This document shows, piece by piece, positions 42,347 through 51,731 of a DNA stretch of 64,000 bases. The DNA lies in the NCBI RefSeq assembly GCF_900142385.1, contig NZ_FRAQ01000001.1, forward strand, positions 682,001 through 746,000. Direction: 5' to 3'. The stretch comes from Marinobacter antarcticus. GTDB taxonomy: Bacteria; Pseudomonadota; Gammaproteobacteria; Pseudomonadales; Oleiphilaceae. How positions within the stretch are numbered: the first letter of the stretch is position 1; each line of letters opens with the position of its first letter. The translations under genes were made by a program, and so were the position numbers. Below the pieces are notes generated by a model. The model was not told the DNA's origin. It was given only the letters and a program-made list of their open reading frames with translations, and did not search any database.

Positions 42347-43651
42347 TTGCAGCTGATACGTTCCGCTCTTGCCTATATTGCCCTCATGGCTGCCATTCTC
42401 GCGCTGTTTCCCGGTATGGCCGGCCTTGGAGCCGGGGCGGTTAGCCTGGCTGTGATTCTGGGGTGGCAGGATATGCGCCGGGTACCCAGGGCCGTTTTTC
42501 TGGTGGCCGGTCTGGCTCTGGTGTTTGCTCTGGGGCGCGATCCTGCCCTGATCAGCTCGGCGGCTGGAAATATGAGCCGTCTGGCTGGTCTGATACTGGC
42601 TGTGATGCTGCTGTCCTCTGTGCTTAGCCGTACCAGTGACCTGCAGCAGATTTCGGCCAGCCTCTTCGGTGGCAAGCCTGTGGCTCGCTATCTGAGCCTG
42701 TCGTTCGGCACCTCTCTTGTTTCAATACCTCTGAATTTTGGCTCCGTGGCGGTTGTAGGCAGCCTGGTAGGTGAGCGTATGCGCAGCAGCGGTGACTCGC
42801 CGGCTACCCGCAATGCAACCCGTGCTGTGTTAAGAGGATTTGGTGTATCGCCCACGTTTTCTCCGCTATCGATTTCTGTGGTGCTTACCCTCACCCTGTT
42901 ACCGGGGCTTGGCAGCCTTCAGCTGCTGTTATTTACCGTTCCGTTTTCCGTTGTGCTCGTGCTGTGCGGGCTGATCTGGCGTGAGCCAGAAATCGCTCAG
43001 GAAACCGGTTCGTCTGAGAGCAAAGTCGGCCTGGCTCCCTGGTTACGGTTTGGCGCTCTGATTCTGGCTATCTGTGCGGGTGTGTTCCTGCTCAGTCACC
43101 GGTATCAGCTCAGTTATGCCTATGCTGTAACCCTCAGCTGCATGGGTGCGGTTTTTGGTGCAAGGCTGCTGGCCTGGAGTCGGAAAACAAACCCGCCACT
43201 GGTCAATATGTCTAACGTCAGCAATGAGCTGGCTATTGTGGGCGGTTCTGCTTTTATTGGTTCAGTAATAAGCGGAGCGGTGCTTGGGCAGATCAGTGGT
43301 GATCCGAATGTGCCCACCTGGCTTTGGCCGGTTATCGCTGCCTGCGTGCCTTGGGTTTACTTTGTTGCTGGCCTGGCCGGCGTTAATCCCATTGTGGTTG
43401 GCACCCTCGCGGGCGGCGTTCTCGGCGTTATCTGGCCGGAAAACGCCCTGATTGGTCTGGGTTTCGGCATGGTAACGGGGTGGGGAATTACTGCCTTTGG
43501 AACCCCCTTTGCGGCCAACGCTCTTATTATGGAGCGTCTGACAGGCTATAGAGCCATGGATGCCTCCTTCCGCTGGAATCTCCGGCTGTCTCTGGGCGGC
43601 CTGACAGCAGCCAGCCTTCTGGCTGCCGGTATGACGGTTATGTTGCTATAA
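42347..43651 (+). CDS. Multi-spanning membrane protein of unknown function
   Basis: This 434-residue protein has about 11 hydrophobic helices and two broadly similar halves (SIPLNFGSVAVVGSLVG and GVSPTFSPLSISVVLTL in the first; GVNPIVVGTLAGGVLGVIWP and GMVTGWGITAFGTPFAANAL in the second). Paired re-entrant-like loops of this kind recall ion-transporter superfamily proteins such as dicarboxylate or lactate carriers, but no named family could be assigned. It starts with TTG, with AGGAAG upstream. It stands alone between the DUF302 gene and rhlE. Confidence 0.7.
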   Translation: MQLIRSALAYIALMAAILALFPGMAGLGAGAVSLAVILGWQDMRRVPRAVFLVAGLALVFALGRDPALISSAAGNMSRLAGLILAVMLLSSVLSRTSDLQQISASLFGGKPVARYLSLSFGTSLVSIPLNFGSVAVVGSLVGERMRSSGDSPATRNATRAVLRGFGVSPTFSPLSISVVLTLTLLPGLGSLQLLLFTVPFSVVLVLCGLIWREPEIAQETGSSESKVGLAPWLRFGALILAICAGVFLLSHRYQLSYAYAVTLSCMGAVFGARLLAWSRKTNPPLVNMSNVSNELAIVGGSAFIGSVISGAVLGQISGDPNVPTWLWPVIAACVPWVYFVAGLAGVNPIVVGTLAGGVLGVIWPENALIGLGFGMVTGWGITAFGTPFAANALIMERLTGYRAMDASFRWNLRLSLGGLTAASLLAAGMTVMLL

Positions 43652-43930
43652 GGCGCTGGCTGGCAGCGAATTGTCTCTAATGGCCACCATAATCACTTAT
43701 AGCTAATTCTCCGGGCCTCTGTTATGGTTCTTCGCATCCTGCCTCTAGGGATTCCGCAGTTTCAGGCTTACAGCCTTCTTGCGAACCATCCAAACGACCT
43801 GCCAGAGGACGTCACCCCGATAACGGCGCGTGACTGTAGTCGTCTTTTACTCCATGAATCTTCATGGCATCTGCCCGCATTCGCCGAGAACGGTGTTCGT
43901 GGAGGCAGAACAATCAAGAGTTGATCTTAT

Positions 43931-45247
43931 ATGAGTTTTTCTTCACTCGGTTTGTCCGAGCAGTTGGTCCGTGCAACCACCGACCAAGGTTATGAAACAC
44001 CGTCCCCCATTCAGCTTCAGGCCATTCCTGCCGTACTTGCGGGCAAGGATGTTATGGCTGCAGCCCAGACGGGTACCGGCAAAACTGCCGGCTTTACACT
44101 GCCCTTATTGCAGCGCCTGGCTGAGAATCCCCGCACAGGCAAAGGCCCGCGTGCACTGATTCTGACACCTACCCGGGAACTGGCGGCGCAGGTTCACGAC
44201 AGTGTGAATCTTTACAGTAAATACGTTCCTACCAAGGCCGCTGTGGTCTTTGGTGGTGTGAAAATCAATCCGCAGATGATGAAGCTGCGCAAGGGTGTGG
44301 ATGTACTGGTCGCCACGCCAGGCCGCCTGATGGATCTCTATCAGCAGAATGCTGTGCGCTTCAACGAAGTGGAAATCCTGGTACTGGACGAAGCCGATCG
44401 CATGCTGGATATGGGCTTTATCCGTGACATCAAGAAAATTCTTGCGCTGCTGCCGGCCAAGCGCCAGAACCTGCTGTTCTCTGCGACTTTCTCCGGTGAA
44501 ATCCGTGGCTTGGCCCAAGGCCTCCTGAATAACCCCGTGCAGATTGACGTGGCGGTCAGGAACACCACGGCTGAGAACGTGAAACAGTCGGTGTACTCGG
44601 TTGACCAGAGCCAGAAAACCGCTCTGCTGAGCAAGCTGGTGCGAGATAACAGCTGGGAACAGGTGCTGGTGTTTACCCGCACCAAACATGGTGCCAACCG
44701 CCTGACTCAGAAGCTGGAAAAAGACGGCATTACCGCAGTAGCCATACACGGCAATAAATCCCAGGGCGCTCGCACCCGGGCTCTGGCGGAGTTCAAGCAG
44801 GGCCAGGTAAGGGTACTGGTTGCCACCGATATCGCGGCCCGTGGCCTGGATATCAAACAGCTGCCCCAAGTGGTGAATTTTGAGATGCCTAACGTGCCGG
44901 AAGACTATGTACACCGCATCGGCCGGACTGGTCGAGCTGGTGAGAGCGGGCATGCGCTGTCACTGGTGAGTGCCGATGAAGGCAAGATGCTGGCGGGCAT
45001 TGAGAAGTTGATCAAAAAGCAGCTGCCACGCAATGAAATGGAAGGCTTTGAGCCAAAGAACAACCTGCCCCTCAAACCTAAAGCCAAGGCGGATCCGAGC
45101 AAGGCTCGCAACCGCAATGGTGGCGGAAACGGCCGGCCCGATGGCAAGCCCCGCAGTTTTGGCGATAAACCCGGCGGGCGTAGTGGTGGCCGCAGTCAGA
45201 ACGGCAATGGCCAGCGCGGACGTTCAGGCCAGAGCCAGAGTGCCTGA
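43931..45247 (+). CDS. rhlE: DEAD-box ATP-dependent RNA helicase
   Basis: This 438-residue protein has Q motif GYETPSPIQ, Walker [24 protein letters not shown] in [16 protein letters not shown], and C-terminal domain motifs [13 protein letters not shown] and [12 protein letters not shown] low-complexity basic tail rich in RG, GN and KP repeats follows (about 375-438). The family and tail match RhlE, which remodels RNA in ribosome assembly or decay. The 43652-43930 leader holds no gene, only a short unsupported ORF, and may be a regulatory 5' region. Confidence 0.94.
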   Translation: MSFSSLGLSEQLVRATTDQGYETPSPIQLQAIPAVLAGKDVMAAAQTGTGKTAGFTLPLLQRLAENPRTGKGPRALILTPTRELAAQVHDSVNLYSKYVPTKAAVVFGGVKINPQMMKLRKGVDVLVATPGRLMDLYQQNAVRFNEVEILVLDEADRMLDMGFIRDIKKILALLPAKRQNLLFSATFSGEIRGLAQGLLNNPVQIDVAVRNTTAENVKQSVYSVDQSQKTALLSKLVRDNSWEQVLVFTRTKHGANRLTQKLEKDGITAVAIHGNKSQGARTRALAEFKQGQVRVLVATDIAARGLDIKQLPQVVNFEMPNVPEDYVHRIGRTGRAGESGHALSLVSADEGKMLAGIEKLIKKQLPRNEMEGFEPKNNLPLKPKAKADPSKARNRNGGGNGRPDGKPRSFGDKPGGRSGGRSQNGNGQRGRSGQSQSA

Positions 45248-45278
45248 GGCCTTACAGGCTCCCAGGTAAGTGATGAAA

Positions 45279-45310
45279 CAATGCGGAGCTTCGGCTCCGC
45301 ATTGTTGTTT
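45279..45310 (+). terminator. Rho-independent terminator of rhlE
   Basis: An 11-bp stem CAATGCGGAGC/GCTCCGCATTG with a TTCG tetraloop is followed by TTGTTT. Confidence 0.85.
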
Positions 45311-45386
45311 GTGGCGCCTGACTTTCCCATTGCAGATGCACTAGTATTCAGAGTTTAACTCTCTGCCGCAAAAGGTTTTCCCGCCC

Positions 45387-45863
45387 ATGCATGAAAGCGC
45401 TTCTCTAAAGTCCCAGCTGGGGCTGACGCTCCCGAAGCGGCTGTTCGCGGACCGACAGTTTATACTGGCGTTAATCACAGGCTGCTGCCTGAGTGTGGTG
45501 GTTGGCGCGCTGGCAGGCGGGGATGCCCGCCTTGATACCAGCTGGATGGCGCTGGTTTCCCTGATTCTCTGGGCCCCGGTGGTTGAGGAAATTGCTTTTC
45601 GCGGTGTCGTGCAGGGTTATCTCAGTGACACCGCTTTTGGCAAACGTCATCTGGCGGGTCTCTCTTTCGCCAATCTTATCGCGGCGTTTCTGTTTGCGGC
45701 CTGGCACCTGGTTTACCGAACCGATCTGCTGGCCTGGCTGGTGTTTATTCCGGCCCTGGCTTTTGGTTACTTCCGGGATCGTCATGGGTCGTTGCTGCCT
45801 TGTGTGATTCTTCACGCAGCCTGGAACGCCGCTCTGTTGCCAGGTTGGTATCTGGTTTCCTGA
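45387..45863 (+). CDS. mrtJ: JDVT-CTERM system glutamic-type intramembrane protease
   Basis: This 158-residue protein has four or five helices and the CPBP/Abi catalytic residues: Glu67-Glu68 and Arg72 in PVVEEIAFRG, His107 in FAAWHL, His143 and Asn147 in HAAWNA. It is the small protease that processes a single JDVT-CTERM target in genomes that have it. The target is adjacent and convergent (45926-48082). By analogy it cuts the substrate at its C-terminal helix for lipid or surface attachment. Confidence 0.9.
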   Translation: MHESASLKSQLGLTLPKRLFADRQFILALITGCCLSVVVGALAGGDARLDTSWMALVSLILWAPVVEEIAFRGVVQGYLSDTAFGKRHLAGLSFANLIAAFLFAAWHLVYRTDLLAWLVFIPALAFGYFRDRHGSLLPCVILHAAWNAALLPGWYLVS

Positions 45864-45871
45864 GCGCCATT

Positions 45872-45908
45872 AAAAAACCCCGGCCTGATATCAGAACCGG
45901 GGTTTTTT
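45872..45908. terminator. Bidirectional rho-independent terminator
   Basis: Arms AAAAAACCCCGG and CCGGGGTTTTTT form a 12-bp stem around a 13-base loop, between the convergent protease and its substrate gene. Confidence 0.85.
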
Positions 45909-45925
45909 GCTATTACCGATCGACT

Positions 45926-48082
45926 TTATGACCGGGCTTTTACTTTCCGTACTGTCAGGCCACCAATCGCCAGGGCGGTCAGCAGGAACAGAGTCGGGTC
46001 AAACGGAGCACCCGGGTTGTAGCTGCAACCGAAGACCGTGCCGCCGCTGTTGCTGCTGGAAGCGGTCGGAGTGTCGCCGCTGTCATCACCACCATCATCT
46101 GGAAGCTCGGTAGTCACCGCTTCGCGGTAAACAGCATGGGTGCCGTTGGCATCGTTCTCGTTCCAGACCACGAATAGCTCATTGCCTGCCGGTGTCATCC
46201 GGATCTGCGATTCGAAATCCTCGGCATCAGCAGCTTCGCCGGCAAAACGCACCACCGGGGTGACATAGGCACCTTTGTCTTCTGCACGAGCCGCGTAAAG
46301 ATCCAGTTCGCTGGGCTCTTCCAGGCTCCACTCGGAAACGTTGGTCTGGGTACCCCAAGCCACATAATATTTGGCCTTGTCCTGACATTCCTCAAGATTG
46401 GTCGGGCACTTGGTTGTGTTGGTGCCCGGTGTTCCAACCAGGCGTGGTTCCCTTACATTGATACCGGTGTCGGTAATGTTGCTCAGATTTTCCGGGGCAG
46501 ACCAGGTGCCGGCTGCTGCGTCGTAGTGACGAGTGTAGAAGTTGTAGTTCTTGGTATTGGTGTAGAGCAGTTCCGCCAGCACCGGCGTATAGGTGTAGCC
46601 GATGTAGAGATCATCGCCGCGGAGCAGGCCGCGATGGGCAATGGCGTTCTCTTCCACTTTCTGGTTGGTGTCATCCGATAGCGTAGAGGTGCCAATGTCG
46701 GCATCGGCAGTAGCCTGAGCGTCTTCGGTCCGGCTGCTCATGTTCAGCGCTGGCTGGTTGTTCAGAACGATGGCAGACGCATAATCGGACACGGCGCAGT
46801 TGGCACCAACCGCCGGCACCATTTCTGCTGAAGAGAAACCGTTGCCACCGTTCACAATGCCCTTGCGGAGCATGATGTCGGAAGGCCCGCCCTGAGTGAA
46901 TTCACCTTCTTTCCAGAAAATACCAAGGCGCAGCCCGCTGGCAGTTCCGGGTTCTTTCTGCGGAACGAAGCGAACACGGCGCGCGTTCAGGGCAGGGTTG
47001 CTGATAATGCAGCCTGCCTGTTCTCCTGGCGTATTCCAGTCGAAGGTGTGGTAGCGGACGTACTTGCCTTCATCCAGTCCATCGGAGCCCTTGGTCTCTT
47101 CATAGGCAAGGATTACCTGTGGAACCAAAGCATCCAATGACCCCAACTGCAGTGCCATGTTGGCACGTGAGGCGCCGGCTGTGCCGCTCTCAATCTGGTC
47201 ATCAGCAACAACATCACCTGCACTGTTCTTGATGACATTGAAGTTGCCGGAAGCGGTCTGGGCATCATAATTGTCGGTAACTCTGACCGGCGTGGTCCAC
47301 ATGCCCAGATCCTGGTCTGTCCAGCCGGCATCGGCGTAGCTGTACCAGATATCGGTGCCATGGCTCACATTGGCGCCGGAAGCGCCATCTCCCGGGCCAT
47401 CTGCCTCGCCCAGCTGAAGTCCTCTTGGATCTTCTTGCCAAGTGATCGCCCACTCACCAGTACCAAGACCACGATGGACATCCTGTTTGGCATCACGTGC
47501 GCCGCTGGAGAGCTGTTCCGGCGCCGACCAGGTTGCGCCGTTATCGGAGCTGGACACGGTGTAGGCACAGCTGAAGGGAATTTCGCGGTTCTCCAGAGTC
47601 AGATAACTGACCGTCCGCTGGGCGCCGCCCGCACAATACTTATCGACCCAGGAAACCACAATGCGGGATCCGGCGTTGAAAATGTTGGGCTTGTCGGAGT
47701 CACCGGCAAACGCCATGGGTGTACCGTCACCGCTCCAGTCGGTGTCAATGGAAGACTGGCTGGCGGTGCCGGAAATGTTGACGGCGTCAGACCAGTTGGC
47801 CAGCTGATCGCAGTCGGCATCGCAATGTCGGGCAAAAATATCCCGGGCTGGCCGCTCGGCCTGTGCCTTGACGTCGTAAACGGTGTTGCCGTTCGGATCA
47901 AGGTAATCCCCGTAAACGGAAACCAGCCGACCGTTAGCCATCCTTACCAGTTTGGTTTTGCTTGCCCCGCCATTGGCGCTCAGCTGAACGCTATCACCAA
48001 AGCTCAGACCGGTTGCCCCCCAGGCCATTCCGGAAGAGCCAACCGCGGTTATCAATGCGCTAGCAAGTAGTGTTTTTTTCAT
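45926..48082 (-). CDS. JDVT-CTERM (choice-of-anchor) surface protein
   Basis: This 718-residue protein has a signal peptide (ending GMAWGATG). A large secreted region contains beta-propeller or sialidase-like Asp-box features such as SSDNGATWSAPEQLSSG and AAGTWSAPENLSNI. The C-terminus reads Ser/Thr/Gly linker, then FGCSYNPGAPFDPTLFLLTAL with Cys at about 686, one membrane helix, and RKVKARS. The GC...FDPT block plus helix and basic tail is the JDVT-CTERM sorting signal, and its protease MrtJ is adjacent. The ATG at 48082 has GAGGT upstream. It is divergent from a multiheme cytochrome, and both share an Anr/Fnr box. Confidence 0.85.
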   Translation of the reverse strand: MKKTLLASALITAVGSSGMAWGATGLSFGDSVQLSANGGASKTKLVRMANGRLVSVYGDYLDPNGNTVYDVKAQAERPARDIFARHCDADCDQLANWSDAVNISGTASQSSIDTDWSGDGTPMAFAGDSDKPNIFNAGSRIVVSWVDKYCAGGAQRTVSYLTLENREIPFSCAYTVSSSDNGATWSAPEQLSSGARDAKQDVHRGLGTGEWAITWQEDPRGLQLGEADGPGDGASGANVSHGTDIWYSYADAGWTDQDLGMWTTPVRVTDNYDAQTASGNFNVIKNSAGDVVADDQIESGTAGASRANMALQLGSLDALVPQVILAYEETKGSDGLDEGKYVRYHTFDWNTPGEQAGCIISNPALNARRVRFVPQKEPGTASGLRLGIFWKEGEFTQGGPSDIMLRKGIVNGGNGFSSAEMVPAVGANCAVSDYASAIVLNNQPALNMSSRTEDAQATADADIGTSTLSDDTNQKVEENAIAHRGLLRGDDLYIGYTYTPVLAELLYTNTKNYNFYTRHYDAAAGTWSAPENLSNITDTGINVREPRLVGTPGTNTTKCPTNLEECQDKAKYYVAWGTQTNVSEWSLEEPSELDLYAARAEDKGAYVTPVVRFAGEAADAEDFESQIRMTPAGNELFVVWNENDANGTHAVYREAVTTELPDDGGDDSGDTPTASSSNSGGTVFGCSYNPGAPFDPTLFLLTALAIGGLTVRKVKARS

Positions 48083-48206
48083 CTTTTTAACCTCTATACC
48101 CAATTTCAGATTGCTGGTGTACGGCTTGCAATAAATTACCTTTCATTATTAGCTTAAAACCCTTTTACAAAAAACAACACGGGTTACGGCTTGTTCTGAT
48201 GAAAAG

Positions 48207-48220
48207 TTGATCAGCATCAA
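48207..48220. promoter_or_regulatory. Anr/Fnr-type box between JDVT-CTERM protein and multiheme cytochrome genes
   Basis: TTGAT-CAGC-ATCAA is a perfect Anr/Fnr consensus. It is 58-71 bp upstream of the cytochrome ATG at 48278 and 125-138 bp upstream of the JDVT-CTERM ATG at 48082, so it could activate either or both. Confidence 0.7.
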
Positions 48221-48277
48221 AATCTGAATTCGAGTTGTGTATCAGATTGAATTATTGACCAATTTGCAGAGGCAATT

Positions 48278-50182
48278 ATGAGAATTTCCCTCGGAAACGG
48301 CGGGTTCCTGCGGCGTTATGTCGCACTTTTGGTGATTTTTTTATCGGCGTGTAGTGATGGTGGTAGCCCCGTTGGTGAGGTAATCGACAGGTCGGATTCG
48401 GGACCGGATCGGGAATCGGATTCGGAACATGAGGAAGCCTTGCCTGCACTAACCACCCAGATCGAACACTGGAGCAAAACCGGCGTATTTATGGCGGCGG
48501 CCGATTGTGGCGAGTGTCATACGGCCAGTGCGCTTGGCGATAGCGACAGTCCGGCGGTACTGCGTATGCCCGATCCCGTGGTGTCGGAGAACCAGCCGTC
48601 GCCTGATGGCGAGGACATCAGCCCATTCTACGACTGGAAAAGCAGTGTCATGGCTAATGCCTTCACGGATCCCTATTTCCGGGCGACCATGATGCATGAA
48701 ACGGAAACCTTTCCCCATCTGGCAGGCTTGATTGAAGACACCTGCCTGACCTGCCACAGCCCAATGGCGAGAACCCATGCCCATCAAACCGGTGTTAGTC
48801 TGGTGCAGGACGACAGCTGCACGTTGGCGGAGGGTTGTTACCGCGCGGAACAGGCAGTGGAAGACCCCCACGCCCGTGAGGGCATAAGCTGCACGGCCTG
48901 TCACCAGATAACGGATTCGGTTCTGTCCGGAGATATAAATTCTGGCAACTATGAAATTGTCGATGCCGAACACCCGGACGCGTTCAAGATCTTCGGGCCC
49001 TACCAGAACCCTGTGGGGCAGGCGATGCAAAACCGCGTTGGCTATACCCCTCAGCCCAGTCAGCACATGTCCGACTCCAAACACTGCGCCAGCTGCCATG
49101 ATCTCTTGACACCGACGATTGATATGGAGACGGATCAGCCCAATGGGGAGGAGTTCCCGGAACAGGCGCCTTATACCGAATGGGTAAACAGTGATTTCGG
49201 GCCGGATGGCAGTGCGACAACCTCATGCCAGCAATGCCATATGGCGCGCCCGGAAATCAGCGATAACTATCTGACCCGGATTGCCGTGACTCCCAATGGT
49301 ACGGTGAATTCCAATTGGCCAGAGCGCCAGCCCTATTTCCCCCATGTCATGGTGGGCGGCAATACCTGGCTGTTAGAGACTCTGGAACTATTCCGGGAGG
49401 AGCTTGGCCGGGCGGAAATCAATGCAGAAGGGGAGTTCGCAAATACCGCAAAGCTGACCCGGGATCTTTTGGAAACGGCAGCCGACCTTGTTCCGTCTGC
49501 CCAGAACCTTTCAGGGAACGAGCTGGCGTTTGATCTGACTATCCAGAACAATACGGGCCACAAACTCCCCACCAGTTTCCCCTCACGTCGGGTCTGGGTT
49601 GCCACGCAAGTGACAGACAATAATGGCGCTGTGATTTTCAGTAGTGGCTTCCCGGATGAGAATTACCATCTGGCGTCTGATGCTCAATACACCAGCGCCG
49701 AGTGTATGGCCGCGAAAAAACCGGAAGGTTTTGATTCTTCAGGTTGCTACCAAAGCCATGTCACGCAGGTCAGTTCGCCTGACGATATACCGGTCTACGA
49801 GCTTGTGCTGGGTTCAACCACCGATGCAATTACCCACATTTTGCTTTACGCATCCGAGTCACTTAAGGATAACCGGATTCCGCCCCGTGGGTTCGACATC
49901 ACGACAGTGCCTGAAACGGCCAGGCCGGCGGGGGTGGAGGGTGATACGGATTTCAACATGAATAACAGTGGTCAGGACACCATTGCCTATCGTCTGACCG
50001 TCCCGGAGACGGCGGTGCCACCATTGACAGTTGAAACCACTCTGTATTATCAGAGCATCCGCCCGACCTTCGTTGAAGGCCTGCATGGGGACCATCCGTG
50101 GATCGACGAATTCCATGGTGTTGTGGCGCTGAACCCACCACCAGCCGAAGTTCTGGGGTCTGCAACCTTCCAGGTTCAATAG
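48278..50182 (+). CDS. Five-heme c-type cytochrome lipoprotein
   Basis: This 634-residue protein has a lipoprotein signal (VIFLSAC, lipobox at about residue 24) and five CXXCH heme sites: CGECH, CLTCH, CTACH, CASCH and CQQCH, all in the first half. The C-terminal half (about 370-634) is a beta-rich domain without heme, with NNTGHKLPTSFPSRRVWVATQV, a region common in extracellular multiheme cytochromes. It probably carries electrons at the outer membrane or periplasm. An Anr/Fnr box precedes it, fitting expression at low oxygen. Redox partner is not known. Confidence 0.9.
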   Translation: MRISLGNGGFLRRYVALLVIFLSACSDGGSPVGEVIDRSDSGPDRESDSEHEEALPALTTQIEHWSKTGVFMAAADCGECHTASALGDSDSPAVLRMPDPVVSENQPSPDGEDISPFYDWKSSVMANAFTDPYFRATMMHETETFPHLAGLIEDTCLTCHSPMARTHAHQTGVSLVQDDSCTLAEGCYRAEQAVEDPHAREGISCTACHQITDSVLSGDINSGNYEIVDAEHPDAFKIFGPYQNPVGQAMQNRVGYTPQPSQHMSDSKHCASCHDLLTPTIDMETDQPNGEEFPEQAPYTEWVNSDFGPDGSATTSCQQCHMARPEISDNYLTRIAVTPNGTVNSNWPERQPYFPHVMVGGNTWLLETLELFREELGRAEINAEGEFANTAKLTRDLLETAADLVPSAQNLSGNELAFDLTIQNNTGHKLPTSFPSRRVWVATQVTDNNGAVIFSSGFPDENYHLASDAQYTSAECMAAKKPEGFDSSGCYQSHVTQVSSPDDIPVYELVLGSTTDAITHILLYASESLKDNRIPPRGFDITTVPETARPAGVEGDTDFNMNNSGQDTIAYRLTVPETAVPPLTVETTLYYQSIRPTFVEGLHGDHPWIDEFHGVVALNPPPAEVLGSATFQVQ

Positions 50183-50240
50183 GATTTTCAGAGAGTAGAG
50201 GATAACACTGCGAGGTTCAGGGACGAACCTTCAGAAGGGC

Positions 50241-50267
50241 AAAAAAAAGGCGGAGCCGAAGCCCCGC
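50241..50267 (-). terminator. Rho-independent terminator of second ompW-like gene
   Basis: On the minus strand GCGGGGC/GCTCCGC with a TTCG tetraloop is followed by eight T residues. It lies 54 bp past the ompW-like stop. Confidence 0.85.
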
Positions 50268-50278
50268 ACAGGAAACTA

Positions 50279-50317
50279 CCTTCCGTCAGTCAATAGATTT
50301 TGGAGACTGACGGAAGG
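50279..50317. repeat. 13-bp perfect inverted repeat
   Basis: CCTTCCGTCAGTC and GACTGACGGAAGG are separated by 13 bases in the gap between the cytochrome and ompW-like genes. With the adjacent terminator it forms a double-hairpin boundary between convergent genes. Confidence 0.7.
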
Positions 50318-50320
50318 GGA

Positions 50321-50968
50321 TCAGAACTTGTAGGAAACACCTACCATGTAGACCAAGGGATCGATTGAAACATCGATCGTCTGGTTTGCAGCTGCAATTG
50401 TTGCCTCGGTATCGATATCTATGTACCAGAGCGCAGCATTGACACCGATGTTTTCGGTGAGCATGTAGTCCATGCCTACCTCAGCAGCCAAGCCAAAGCT
50501 GTCGTCCAGCTTGATATCGGTGCCGGCCAAAGCGCCGGAGGTTTTTTCATCAAAGAAAACCGTATAGTTGACACCGGCGCCAACGTAAGGTTGAAACTTG
50601 CTGCCACTCGGCATTGGGAAGTATTGCAACGTGACAGTTGGTGGAAGGTGTTTGGTCTCCGCCAGCTTGCCCAGGCCGGCCAAGTCACCCGCGCCTTTAA
50701 TATCATGGCTGAAAGGGGTTGCTGCCAGCACGCCAAGACCCAACTGATCAGTGAGCATATAGGTCATTGTCAGGCCCAACTGAGTGTCGTTATCAACATC
50801 AACCCTCGCGTCGGCGGACAAGTTGGTAATAGGATCACTGGAGGCATCCGGGACAACAGTGGCGGCGCCAACACGACCAATGAAATCACCGGCTTCGTAC
50901 GCCTGAACTGCGGGAGCTGCAACCATGACTGCTGCAGCCAGAACACCAAGTTTAAATGTGCGGGACAT
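50321..50968 (-). CDS. OmpW family outer membrane protein (paralog 2)
   Basis: This 215-residue protein has a signal peptide (ending PAVQAYEAGDF). It shows the OmpW strand pattern: TVTLQYFPMPSGSKFQPYVGAGVNYTVFF, and the C-terminal VSYKF aromatic end. The ATG at 50968 has AAGGAG upstream; the longer frame is rejected. It resembles paralog 1 at 2829-3491 in design but is clearly diverged. A near-perfect Anr/Fnr box lies 62-75 bp upstream. OmpW family members are barrels with a hydrophobic channel. Confidence 0.9.
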   Translation of the reverse strand: MSRTFKLGVLAAAVMVAAPAVQAYEAGDFIGRVGAATVVPDASSDPITNLSADARVDVDNDTQLGLTMTYMLTDQLGLGVLAATPFSHDIKGAGDLAGLGKLAETKHLPPTVTLQYFPMPSGSKFQPYVGAGVNYTVFFDEKTSGALAGTDIKLDDSFGLAAEVGMDYMLTENIGVNAALWYIDIDTEATIAAANQTIDVSIDPLVYMVGVSYKF

Positions 50969-51029
50969 ATCAATCTCCTTAACCTGAATCATTGTTGCGC
51001 CCAGATTAAAGGTCACAGAGATTGGAAAC

Positions 51030-51043
51030 TTGATATAGAGCAA
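51030..51043 (-). promoter_or_regulatory. Anr/Fnr-like box upstream of ompW paralog 2
   Basis: TTGAT-ATAG-AGCAA matches the consensus TTGAT-N4-ATCAA except for one base in the right arm. Together with the perfect box at paralog 1, it suggests shared oxygen control of both ompW genes. Confidence 0.5.
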
Positions 51044-51125
51044 TAATCGCGGATGGATGATTCAGGTTAGGCTGTCAGATTGACGCAGCTCAAGAAATCG
51101 GTGGGCAGCGCACATTCACGGATTG

Positions 51126-51596
51126 TCAGGCGGAATCTTTTTTGTTGCCGGAGGCCGATGCGGCAGGCACAAAAATGTCCCGTATGGTGATGGGCTCGCC
51201 TTTAGCGTTCTGTACCTGAACCGTCGGGATAGGTAGCCCGGTGGCCCGGTCACGCAAATCGAGCGGGGCTTCGTCTGGCGCGGGGTTCCACTTGTCGCCC
51301 CACTGGCGCAGCGCAATAACTACCGGAAACAGATCGCGGCCTTTCTCGGTAAGCCGGTATTCGAAGCGGGAGCCATGTTCGCCTACCTCCACTTTCTTCA
51401 GCACGCCGTTATCTACCAAGCGGGCCAGGCGGTCACACAGTATGTTTTTGGCGATCCCCAGTTCTTTCTGAAAATCCACGAAACGCCGGGTGCCATACAT
51501 GGCGTGCAGCACAACCAGCAGGGACCACCAATCGCCAACCTGGTTCAGGGCGCGAGCGACGGAGCAGCTGGAATCATCAAAACGTTTTCTTGCCAT
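51126..51596 (-). CDS. HxlR family redox-type transcriptional regulator
   Basis: This 156-residue winged-helix protein has Cys11 in DDSSCSVARALNQVGDWWSLLV, the conserved N-terminal Cys used for thiol sensing by HxlR proteins such as YodB and HypR. GTRRFVDFQKELGIAKNILCDRLARLVDNGVL is the DNA-recognition region. It is divergent from an Old Yellow Enzyme gene, and such pairs respond to quinones, aldehydes or other electrophiles. It likely represses the OYE gene and itself. Confidence 0.9.
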   Translation of the reverse strand: MARKRFDDSSCSVARALNQVGDWWSLLVVLHAMYGTRRFVDFQKELGIAKNILCDRLARLVDNGVLKKVEVGEHGSRFEYRLTEKGRDLFPVVIALRQWGDKWNPAPDEAPLDLRDRATGLPIPTVQVQNAKGEPITIRDIFVPAASASGNKKDSA

Positions 51597-51731
51597 AAAT
51601 TCGAGTGTACAGAATTGGGTTGCATTTTAAAACCAGATTAAATAGAGTTGCGTTAAGAGACCAAATTAATAAGGTGGCTACAGGCTGCTTCGCTATATTA
51701 TTCAACACCGTTTTTCAGGGAGTAGTGAGTG

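Noticed and set aside
43724-43924. 66-codon ORF upstream of rhlE
   Set aside because: No ribosome-binding site, odd composition and no family. It more likely belongs to the 5' leader of rhlE.
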